The notes under the pieces were generated by a model. It was not told where the DNA came from. It ran no database searches and saw only the letters and a program-made list of their open reading frames with translations. Below are positions 41,082 through 49,975 of a stretch of 64,000 bases of DNA, piece after piece. Each line of letters starts with the position of its first letter. Positions within the stretch are counted from its first letter, which is position 1. The translations under genes and the position numbers were made by a program. Origin of the DNA: Saccopteryx bilineata (lineage: Eukaryota; Chordata; Mammalia; Chiroptera; Emballonuridae); the NCBI RefSeq assembly GCF_036850765.1, contig NC_089494.1:58917809-58981808 (forward strand), given 5' to 3'.

Positions 41082-42707
41082 CTATTCAAACTGGTACAAT
41101 GGGTCTTGGGAGTTCCCCTCTCCCTCGGCTGTCTCTATCATATAATCTTGTAACCGAGCTGTGCGCGCACCAAACGTTTTATTGGTAGCTGCTGGGGCCT
41201 TTCGTCTCAGTGGCTGGAACTTCTGTTCTGGTTTAAGTTGCCGCCAAAGCTCCAAAAGAATTTTATTAGACTGGCCATCCAATTTCCCCTTATCTGCTCC
41301 AGCCGCAATCAAGTCTACCCACATCTGCGTTCGGGTAACCTTTACAGGCCCGTTTCCCTTGTTAGTTGGGGGGGAAACATAGGCAGCAGCCCTCACTGCT
41401 TTATGATCCCGAGCGGCCTCCAGCTCTCCCAAATCTGCTACCATCTGTGTAACTGCATTGATGGGCTGCCCCACATAGGGGCCCAAGATAGCCACAAGTG
41501 ACCCAAAAAGGGCTGACGGGGCGCTAGCAAGGACAAATTCCCTCATTTTGGCCGTAAACACTTCCTCGTCTGGCCCACGAGACCCAGGGTTGAAAACAGC
41601 ATTCTTCATACCTAGTTCTCGAAGGACCTTTACTAACTCACTGTAGCACTGCCACCGACTCATTGCCCCCGGCAGTTCTCCAGCATTCTGCCAGACCATA
41701 CGAATGGCAGCCATCACCCATTCTAATAGGGTATGGTCTCCTGGGTTGCCATGGCAGTTCTGAAGATGCTGCCTCAAGGAAGAGTGTGTGGTAATGGCGG
41801 CCAATTTCTCCATCTCTGTTCCGGAGAGCATGATGCCATCCACCCCTATATCCCATAATCGTAGTAACCAGGCTACCAGGGATTCAGTAGGTTTCTGCCT
41901 AAATTGTGCCCCCAACTCCATCAGCTCTGCCTGGGTATAGGGCCGGACCACAGAGTGTTCCATTACCTGGGCAGGAGGCTGTGGCTGCCCCTGAGGGACT
42001 CTTTGTTGCTGGGTTTTTACCTTCTTGGCGACAACTGGTCGGGCTCTCAGTGTGCGTATGGCAGCTTCAGCCTGAGCCTTCTCATCCTCAGAAGAGGAGT
42101 CGCAAGCGCCTGCTCCCGCTGACTCAAAGCCAATCCACCGGCACGGATGCTGCTGCTCCTTTGGTGACCGTTTAGGCTCCTGTGGCTGCTGGCTTTTGGC
42201 CAGAAGCTGAGACTCGAGCTCTTGAATCCGCAGTTGTTTCTCCAACAACTGCCGGTGAAGACGTTCAGCTTCCAGGGTAAACTGCAACTCTCGAACCCGT
42301 AATTCCTTCTCCAGTGCTCGCTCCAATTCCAGCCTTTTCTGCCGTTCTGTTTGCAATTCATGCTGAAGCTTTTGACCTCGGGCAGTTTCCTCTTGAGTAA
42401 AAAACATGTAGCCCATGGCCCCTAAAAGGACAGCCATGGGGAGCCAGAGGAGCAACCAGTACTCTATCCCACCCATCAAGGGTGGTGGCTCCATACCAAT
42501 CTCTGAATCCTGCCGGAAACTACGCCAGTTGTAAGGCCAGGAGCCGCCATCGTGGCCATTCACATGCAGGTTCCCATTGGATTCGGGCAGACGATAAAGA
42601 AATGGCGGAGTCAGAGGATGGGGGGCCATCCTATTTATTGGTGTCTCACCAAGACAGGCAAACCACAAAAGAAGACAAGGGAAAAGCAGAAAACCAGCTC
42701 TTCCCAT
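41082..42707 (-). CDS. gag: gag of the young provirus (open)
   Basis: Open frame of about 541 codons from the ATG at 42,707, which lies inside the LTR, to an amber stop at 41,084-41,082; a second ATG is at 42,629. The first 20 residues are hydrophobic and signal-peptide-like (LLFPCLLLWFACLG). About 60 codons are LTR-encoded, then the primer site is read through, then a predicted membrane span (about residues 83-103 from this ATG; WLLLWLPMAVLLGAMGYMFF) and a coiled coil of about 65 residues rich in Glu, Leu, Arg and Gln. A Ser/Asp/Glu patch and a Pro/Gln linker follow, then a capsid-like helical half. No CCHC zinc knuckle. Start choice is uncertain. Confidence 0.85.
   Translation of the reverse strand: MGRAGFLLFPCLLLWFACLGETPINRMAPHPLTPPFLYRLPESNGNLHVNGHDGGSWPYNWRSFRQDSEIGMEPPPLMGGIEYWLLLWLPMAVLLGAMGYMFFTQEETARGQKLQHELQTERQKRLELERALEKELRVRELQFTLEAERLHRQLLEKQLRIQELESQLLAKSQQPQEPKRSPKEQQHPCRWIGFESAGAGACDSSSEDEKAQAEAAIRTLRARPVVAKKVKTQQQRVPQGQPQPPAQVMEHSVVRPYTQAELMELGAQFRQKPTESLVAWLLRLWDIGVDGIMLSGTEMEKLAAITTHSSLRQHLQNCHGNPGDHTLLEWVMAAIRMVWQNAGELPGAMSRWQCYSELVKVLRELGMKNAVFNPGSRGPDEEVFTAKMREFVLASAPSALFGSLVAILGPYVGQPINAVTQMVADLGELEAARDHKAVRAAAYVSPPTNKGNGPVKVTRTQMWVDLIAAGADKGKLDGQSNKILLELWRQLKPEQKFQPLRRKAPAATNKTFGARTARLQDYMIETAEGEGNSQDPLYQFE
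42508..42527 (-). promoter_or_regulatory. Primer binding site, tRNA-Ser-like
   Basis: Two bases after the LTR the - strand reads TGGCGTAGT, then TTC, then CGGCAGGATTC. Without the TTC it is complementary to the 3' end of mammalian tRNA-Ser(AGA/TGA), which ends ...CTGCCGACTACG-CCA. The older provirus shows a related site (TCGTAGTCTGTGGCAGGATTC). Confidence 0.7.
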
Positions 42708-43055
42708 GAAGGGCAAGGGATCAGGGGAGCCCCTGCAATTGTGATAGCAGGAACTGTGTGTCCTGAGCTCCTGGTCTGTCCCACTTTATAGTGTAGAAAA
42801 CCAAAATCCCTTAATCCAATATACAAACAAGGAAGTCTCTGATACAAAGTCACTTATCCAAGGCATAATTGGATTCCTCATGAGAGTGCACCACCCAGAT
42901 CATACAATCAGTCAAGGGTGTGGGGAAAAGCTTAGTCCCAAAACCAAACCTCAGGCTACAACAACCTGGCCTGCTTATAGCCTGTCCCCCACACCCAATA
43001 TAAGTCACAAGCGAGCAAACATATATATCATGTTTACAAACTTATTTGACCAACA
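42530..43055 (-). repeat. 5' LTR of the young provirus
   Basis: 526 bp; on the - strand begins TGTTGGTCAAATAAG and ends TGGCCTTACA. TATAAA at 42,785-42,790, AATAAA at 42,634-42,639. The gag frame opens inside it. Confidence 0.92.
42784..42790 (-). promoter_or_regulatory. LTR TATA box
   Basis: TATAAAG on the - strand. It places a transcript start near 42,755, about 45 bases before the first gag ATG. Confidence 0.7.
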
Positions 43056-43184
43056 CCTCCATTTTCCAAAGAAAGGACAGGAAAGCCTGACCTTTTCCTC
43101 CTAGAATATCAATATTAATTTTGCAGCTTTTTGGTACCTTACAACAACGTGTTCTCCTGTTCCACAACCAGAAGAATCTTTCTG
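43056..43184. other. Right flank of the young provirus
   Basis: Starts with the duplicated cctcc and contains ggtaccttacaaca, a possible terminus of the unassigned insert described at 36,237. Confidence 0.4.
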
Positions 43185-43482
43185 TTTTTTTCTAGAATCA
43201 AAGGCTTCATCAGACTCACTCAGTCCCATCTGCATGCCTCCATTTTGGCTGCCTCCTCTCCTCCACGTGGTCTCCTCTTCTTTTCTACAACAACGCAGTT
43301 TCTCTCTAAAATGGCTTCCTAGGTCCTCCTCCAGCACACATTAAGATAACCAAGCCCCTTCCCAAGCATGAAAGGCAATTAGCTGTATCACGTGAGAGCA
43401 TCATCATGTGAACAGTGGCCATTTTTAACAATAAGAGAGAGCAAAAACAGAAAATACAGATCACTAACTTATTTGCCCAACA
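43185..43482 (-). mobile_element. Antisense LTR, right piece
   Basis: Resumes LTR homology at tctagaatcaaaggc, then ctccattttggctgcctcc, and ends cttatttgcccaaca, the complement of an LTR start. Followed by agtac, the duplication partner of 36,045-36,049. Confidence 0.75.
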
Positions 43483-43514
43483 AGTACATTTTTATATCAA
43501 GATTTCCACAATAA

Positions 43515-43910
43515 GGCCCTGGCTGGTTGGCTCAGTGGTAGAACATCGGCCTGGCGTGCAGGAGTCCTGGGTTCGATTACCGGCCAGGGCACACAGGAGA
43601 AGCGCCCATCTGCTTCTCCACCCCCCCTCTCCTTCCTCTCTGTCTCTCTCTTTCTCTCCCCTCCCCTTTCCTGTCCTTTCTTCCAATGCAGCCAAGGCTC
43701 CATTGGAGCAAAGTTGGCCCGGGCGCTGAAGATGGCTCTGTGGCTTCTGCCTCAGGTGCTAGAATGGCTCTGGATGCAATAGAGCAATGCCCCAGATGGG
43801 CAGAGCATTGCCCCCTGGTGGGCATGCCGGGTGGATCCCAGTCAGGCACATGCGGGAGTCTGTCTGACTGCCTCCCTGTTTCCAACTTCAGAAAAATACA
43901 AAAATAGAAA
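43515..43910 (+). mobile_element. Ves-type SINE
   Basis: Head ggccctggctggttggctcag; duplication agatttccacaataa at both ends. Confidence 0.9.
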
Positions 43911-44045
43911 AAGATTTCCACAATAAAATCTAGCTTTGAAAACATGCATGCATTGTCAGCAGCTAATCTGAGGGCCATTAAAAGAGTTTATCACCATAAC
44001 AGGACAGAAATAGCCACTATATGTTAAGATAAATATTAAGAAACA

Positions 44046-44391
44046 GCCTGACCAGGTGGTGGCGCAGTGGATAGAGCGTCGGACTGGGATGCAGAAGACC
44101 CAGGTTCGAGACCCCGAGGTCACCAGCTTGAGCGCAGGCTCATCTGGTTTGAGCGAGGCTCACCAGCTTGAACCAAGGTCGCTGGCTCCAGCAAGGGGTT
44201 ACTTGGTCTGCTGAAGGCCTGTGGTCAAGGCACATATGAGAGAGCAATCAATGAACAACTAAGGTGTTGGAATGCACAATGAAAGACTAATGATTGATGC
44301 TTCTCATTTCTCTCTGTTTCTGTCTGTCTGTCCCTGTCTATCCCTCTCTCTCACTCACTCTCTGTCTCTGTAAAAAATAAAATAAAATAAA
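44046..44391 (+). mobile_element. tRNA-derived SINE (long family)
   Basis: Head gcctgaccaggtggtggcgc; duplication atattaagaaaca at both ends. Confidence 0.9.
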
Positions 44392-45172
44392 AATATTAAG
44401 AAACAGTTTGGAGTAAATCAGGACTTATAATCACCTTATTGACAGGTGCTGTAGTAGATAAGTTTACCTGGGGGAAGAACATTGAAGCAGAGAAAAAGGA
44501 GTCGATTAGCGGGCCTTGAGGGAGACTAACATTTGGGGATTTGCTGGAGAAAGAGAAACTCACAAAGGTTACCTGGCAAGCCATGGCCAAGTTGGAGCAA
44601 GTTGGCCCCTGGCGCTGAGGATGGCTCCATGGCCTGGCCTGGGGCGCTAAAGTAGCTCAGTTGCCAAGCAATGGAGCAACGGAAAGATAGGCTATGGATT
44701 CCATCAAGACCCAGAAATGGCCATTGAAAGGAGCAACAAGGAAATCATTGTTGATTTTCTGACACACATTTCTTTGGTTTGATGGAGTTGGAAGCCAAAT
44801 TAAAGTTAAAACAACAACAAAAAAGTGAATGGGGGGTGAGGACACAGCCAGTACAAACAACTCTTTTTAAGAAGTGACCTTGAAGGGGAAGAAAAGATAG
44901 GAACTGTCCTGGAAGCGGAGTCCAAGAAGTTTCCTTTCTTTCTGAAGAAAGAAACTAGAATGTGTTTAATGCTTATGCAAGGAGTCAGCCTGAGGAGACT
45001 GAAGAAAAAGTGGAATGCATAATTATCCCCTCTCTGGGGGACATGCTGGAGCAACGTTTGGAGGGCTACATACAGGCCACCTGAGCAGAGGATCCCTGTG
45101 AGTCTGAGAGCTAGCTGCAGACCCAGCTGTGTGCAAAGGAAGGAGCTAGGCCACCTGACTGGGCATCATGAC
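44392..45172. other. Sequence upstream of the PCED1B retrocopy
   Basis: Contains a Ves SINE fragment at about 44,589-44,681. The last part may be 5' UTR of the retrocopied mRNA, since it leads directly to the split start codon, but I cannot confirm where the copy begins. Confidence 0.45.
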
Positions 45173-45873
45173 TGTTGGTCAAATAAGTTTTTAAATATGA
45201 TATATATGTTTGCTCGCTTATACATAGTTTGTATTTGGTATGGGGGACAGGCTGTAAACAGGCCGGGTTGTTATAGCCTAAGGCTTAGTTTTAAGACTAA
45301 GCTTTTCTCCACACCCTTGACTGATTGCATGATGTGGGGTGGTGCACTCTCATGAGGAATCCCATTATGCCTCAGATAAGTGACTTTGTATCAGAGACTT
45401 CCTTGTTTGTATATTGGATTAAAGGTTTTGATTGCTACACTATAAAATGGGGCAGACTGGGAGCTTGCTCTCTCTTGGTTCCTGAGATTAGCATTAAAAG
45501 AGTGATTACATTCTAGGAGAAGCCCATGCTTTAGGAGAGCAGAGTAAGGTCATGTGGAGGAGAGAAGTAGCCAAGATGGCGGAGTGCTGAAGGAGAAGCC
45601 AGTTTGTGCAGAGAAGGAGATGGGGGAACAGAGGTGAGTAAGGCTAGTGAGCTAGAAACCTTTGATTCTAGGAAACTCAGATAAGTCAGTAGCTCTGTGA
45701 GCACTGAATGAGTGGGTTTTGGAGCCCAGTGTATATTTTTACTTGCAAGCTAGGATTAAAGGTAATGGCCCACCAGCTCTTGGCTCCGTTGTTTCATTAC
45801 CGTCTGTCTGAATCTAATGTGAACCTGCATGGGCCAGGTGGCTGTGATGGTGGCCATGGCTAATGGCCTTACC
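45173..45873 (+). mobile_element. Solo LTR at the PCED1B retrocopy start
   Basis: TGTTGGTCAAATAAG...GGCCTTACC with perfect duplication atgac at 45,168-45,172 and 45,874-45,878. The final A of the usual TTACA end is C here. TATA-like ctataaaatggggc is kept. Same orientation as the retrocopy. Confidence 0.87.
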
Positions 45874-47221
45874 ATGACCCAACTGCTGTCCTCTGAAGTG
45901 TGGCAGCTGCTCCACAACAAATTCATTGTCATCCTGGGAGATTCCGTCCAAAGGTCCATGAACAATGACCCAGTACTCCTGCTGCAGAAGGACCTCCTGC
46001 TCACTCTCAACCAGCTCAGGACCAAGGAGGAGCTGAGCTTCGGACAGGACGAGCTGGTGGATGGAGGTCAGAAGGTTGGTATGCACAATGGCATCAACTA
46101 CCGTGAGATCCGCGAGTTTTGCACTGGCCACCATCTTATGCGCTTCTTCCTCACGCGCGTATACAGCAAGTATGTCCAGGCCGTCCAGGAAGAACTGCAG
46201 TCCCACAAGCACATCCTGGACGTGGTCATCATTAACTCTTATCTCTGGGACATCTCCAGGTATAGGGACAACTCCTTTAGGAGCTACCAGAAGAACCTGG
46301 AGAACCTGTTCAGGCACCTGGGCCAGGTGGTGCCAGAATCATGCCTCCTGCTGCGGAACACAGCCATGCCCGTGGGCAAGAAGATCTCTACAGCCTTTCT
46401 CCTGGTTGAGCATCTGTCCATGGCCCTGGAAAAACAGTGATCGAAGCCAACTTCTACAGTTCTTTTGAGGCGCAAACGCACAATCTCGATGTGTTGGACC
46501 TGCATTTTCACTTTTGCGATGTGGGAGAGCACCGGCTTGATATCAGGGTATATTGGAAAGAACGCGCACACCGACACCTCTCCCAGCTGCTGCTGGCTCA
46601 CCTGGCCGACGCCTGGGGTGTGGAGCTGCCCCACTGCCAGTCAGTGAGCTAGTGGATCAAACATGGCCCTGCAAGGGGCAGACCTGGCCAAGGAGCTGAG
46701 AGACAGCCCCAGACCAGCAGAAATCAATGGGCCTTACCTCCTGCTAGGCACAGACCCTTGCTCCCCCTCCCAGCTCCCCACCAACCCCAGACCCTATCGC
46801 TCCCATCGCTCCCCATCGTTACCTCCTCCCAGGCATGGACCCCTGCTCCGGCTCCCAGCTCCCTGCCTACCCCTGCCCCCACAGTCTCTTCCCATTCCCT
46901 GTCACCCAGAGATCCCCCTCCCCCCCACCGCCCAGTTCTTGTTCTGTCCTCAAGATACCTGTTTTTCCTCAGACCAACCTTCCCAGTCTGGTCAGTTCTT
47001 CAACTACTTCCATTCAGATGTCTCCTCATCTGCCTAGACAGAATTTGACTTGGAAACTGACTTTGCGAATGATCCCCAGCCGCCAAGGCCCCCCCTTCCC
47101 CACACCCTATTATCAGCAGCTGGTCCCTGTGGTTCACAGAGGTTTTATCCTGAATCTACATAGCGGCTGCTATATACCCTGGAGACAGCCCCAAACCCAC
47201 CCAGAGCCACGGCCTCATTAG
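45874..47221 (+). pseudogene. PCED1B: PCED1B processed retrocopy, disrupted
   Basis: Intronless copy of the PC-esterase domain protein 1B mRNA. It starts [17 protein letters not shown], with the GDS nucleophile motif ([10 protein letters not shown]) and [11 protein letters not shown]. The first frame stops at 46,440; homology continues one frame over ([22 protein letters not shown]) to a stop at 46,650-46,652, and on to the Pro-rich tail and PVVHRGF, ending EPRPH at the natural stop 47,219-47,221. The residue expected to be the catalytic His (GVHW in the family) is Tyr (RVYW). So enzymatically dead and frame-broken. An N-terminal frame of 203 codons begins within the LTR. The PCED1A paralog is a weaker match. 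Confidence 0.85.
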
Positions 47222-47505
47222 ATTGACTTGGGCCTTTTTCTTCCTCCTGGAGGTGGACTTGAGAGATCAGCTGATTGCCTAAACAGACTGATCCTGTTAA
47301 CAAAAGCAATGATCTACACTTGGGTTTCCTTTTGTTCTTTGCTTTTCCAGTAACCGCAGGGAAGAGTAGTCTGACCCAATCTTGCTGGCTACGGCCAGTT
47401 CCTCCATGCTCTGGGGGTGACCAAGGGTTTTTCCCACTCCCTATACTCTTTGTCTTTTTGTAAACAGAAAATTGAAATTAAAACGTTGTTATACAAAAAA
47501 AATTT
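47222..47505 (+). other. PCED1B: 3' UTR and A-tail of the PCED1B retrocopy
   Basis: Ends with ATTAAA at 47,477-47,482 and a short A-run near 47,494-47,502, as expected for a reverse-transcribed mRNA end. Confidence 0.65.
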
Positions 47506-47910
47506 AAGGGCATTGCCTGGAGCTGAGTCCACCAGGAACCTACTCAGTTCAGGCTCCTTTCTCAGCCTCTGACAAATTACCCCTGGGGCTGTGTGCAGTC
47601 CCCTGCAACGCAAACTTGCGCATTAGCTCCAACATGTCTGGCCTATGTTGGATTTTTGCAGATAGATGCCCACGTGGCAGGCATCCTTGGCCATGTACAT
47701 AAAGCAGAATTTTAAGTGTTGGTTGTTTACAGTGTTTGATGTGTACCCCAGACTACTCTGCACATGCTGCCTTCAGGAGCTCTAAACAAGGCTGCTCATG
47801 GGCAGAGGAACTGGCCCAGGGGCCTCTGTCATTGCAGGAGAGGTCAATTTCTCACCCATATTCAGAACACCAGCATGTCACACAATCCATTAGTTAAGAA
47901 GAATTGTCTG
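47506..47910. other. Intergenic, no gene seen
   Basis: Single-copy in appearance, moderate GC, no ORF or repeat recognised. Confidence 0.5.
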
Positions 47911-48963
47911 GGCCCTAGCTGGTTGGCTCGGTAGTAGAGCATCTGTTGGTCAAATAAGTTTTTAAATATGATATATATATATTTGTTCACTTATAGTATG
48001 TATTGGGTGTGGAGGACAGGCTGTAAGCAGGCCAGGTTGTTATAGCCTAAGGCTTAGTTTTAAGACTAAGCTTTTCCCCATACCCTGGACTAATTGCATG
48101 ATGTGGGGTGGTGCACTCTCATGAGGAATCTCATTATGCCTCAGATAAGTGACTTTGTATCAGAGACTTCCTTGTTTGTATATTGGATTAAAGGTTTTGA
48201 TTTCTACACTATAAAATGGGGCAGACTGGGAGCTTGCTCTCTCTTAGTTCCTGAGATTAGCATTAGAGAGGAGAGCAGAGAAAGGCCATGTGGAAGAGAG
48301 GATAAGCATCCAAGATGGCAGAGTGCTGAAGGAGAAGCCAGTTTGTGCAGAGAGAAGAAGATGGGGAACAGAGGTGAATGAGACTGGTGAGGTACAAACC
48401 TTTGATTCTAGAAAACTCGGATAAGTCAGTGGCTTTGGGAGCCCTAAATGGAAAGGACAGTGTTTTCCCACTGTGTGTATTTCTTGCCTGCCAGGTGTAA
48501 GCTAAAATTGAAGCTAATGGCCCACCTGTTCTTGGCTTTGTTGTTTTATTACTGTCTGTCCAAATCAAATGCCAACCTGCATGGGCCAGGCGGCTGTAAT
48601 GGTGGCCGTGGCTACCAGATTTACAGCATCAGACCAGCAGGTGGATGTCCGGGTTCGATTCCTAGTCAGGGCACACAGGAGAAACGCCCATCTGCTTCTC
48701 CACCTCTTCCCCGCTTTTGCTTCTCTCTCTCTCTCTCATGTCCTCTCCTCCAGCAGTCATGGCTTGATTGGAACGAGTTGGTGCTGGGCGCTGAGGATGA
48801 CTCCATGGCTTCTGCATCAGATGCTAAAAATGGCTCTGGTTGCAGCGAAGCAATGGCCTCAGATGGGCAGAGCATCACCCCCTAGTGGGCTTGCCAGGTC
48901 GATCCCAGTCAGGGCGCATGCGGAAGTCTGTCTCTGCCTCCCCTCCTCTCACTAAAAAAATAA
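47911..48963 (+). mobile_element. Ves-type SINE split by a solo LTR
   Basis: Left part ggccctagctggttggctcgg up to gagcatc at 47,943; right part from gcatcagaccagc at 48,626 to the A-rich end. The LTR at 47,944-48,625 separates them. Confidence 0.85.
47944..48625 (+). mobile_element. Solo LTR inside a SINE
   Basis: TGTTGGTCAAATAAG...CAGATTTACA with perfect duplication gcatc at 47,939-47,943 and 48,626-48,630. The U5 frame MAHLFLALLFYY is open. Confidence 0.9.
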
Positions 48964-49661
48964 AAGAAGAAGCATTGTCTGGATTGTGTGCTTCATTTTA
49001 TGAATGAGGAAGCTGTAACAGAGTTTAAGGAATTGATTTTTTCCCCAAGATTAATAGCAAATTATGGCAGATTCAGAAGTAAAAGAAAGAGAATAGAAAT
49101 TGAAAGTATTTTGGACAGTAATTTTTACAAGGAAAAATTGTAATAGACTATAAACATTGTTATCTGCCACTATATTTAGAATATGCCAATAGCTTTGTTT
49201 TTTTCTAAATAAAAAGTATAATAAAGTAAAACACAAAACAAAACAAAAATCTATTCCCTCAAATATATCAGATTATCCAAACTAATTTGAAATTTCCCTT
49301 TTACCTCCATTTAACAAACCAGTCATTTATTGAACTCTTTCAGTGTGCTTGACAAAGCTATGTCATTCACATTATTATATACTTAACATGTACTGTTCTA
49401 AGCACATGTTCCTGACCTTACTTAATTCCCTTAAGAACCTAAAGAGTATGTCCTGTTATTCCCATATTTTAGGTAATGTTGAAAAGCCACAGACTCAATA
49501 TGGTGTCATTTGTGCTAAAAGCCTATGATACCAAACCTGAATTTAATATCTGAGTAATTGCAGTTTCAAGCCTCTCCCAGGAGTGGAATTTTAAACCAAT
49601 CAGTCTGGAATTTTCTGTTCCACACTAGTGAGATAATCTTCCTGATCAGACCCCTGCCTGC
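48964..49661. other. Intergenic, no gene seen
   Basis: AT-rich. A MIR-like core may lie at about 49,330-49,480 (gtactgttctaagcaca), too diverged to be sure. Confidence 0.45.
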
Positions 49662-49975
49662 CCTTGAGGCTGTGGTTCTCAACCTTTTTGAAGTCGGGCA
49701 TATTTAAAATCCTACAAGTAATTGTAGGCACAGTGTATTCAAATTTCTGAGAAATGTGTTATAATAATTAAGTCAAATATTAAAGAAAAAATATAAAGTC
49801 CAAGCGTGCTTTTATGGTAATTAAATGAAATAAATATGACAAAATTAAATTTATTCTGACATTAAAAAACATTTTTATGTTAGATTTTTTTGAGTTATGC
49901 TTTTTAGAATTCATAAAAAAAGAGGTTAAAAATTTTTAAAAATGACAAAAAAAGTTATTTTTATATATATATAGA

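Larger units (their letters stand above)
37029..43055 (-). mobile_element. Young class III (ERV-L/ERV-S-like) provirus, env-less
   Basis: LTR-gag-pro-pol-LTR read on the - strand, with perfect 5-bp duplication cctcc at 37,024-37,028 and 43,056-43,060. The LTRs end TG...CA and differ by 4 transitions and one 1-bp indel in about 525 bp. A primer site, polypurine tract, open gag, protease, RT, RNase H and integrase are present; the only frame break is in pol near 39.8 kb. Between the pol stop and the 3' LTR there are only about 130 bp, so there is no env. Class III by the 5-bp duplication, Gag without zinc knuckles, and an integrase resembling ERV-L; exact family unnamed. Confidence 0.92.

Noticed and set aside
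36237..43146. A confident LTR call for the insert with tgttgtaa / ttacaaca ends
   Set aside because: Ends are suggestive but no target duplication was found and the body matches nothing I recognise.
46758..47048. Proline-rich frames at 46.66-47.05 kb as separate genes
   Set aside because: They are shifted frames of the PCED1B retrocopy's proline-rich tail.
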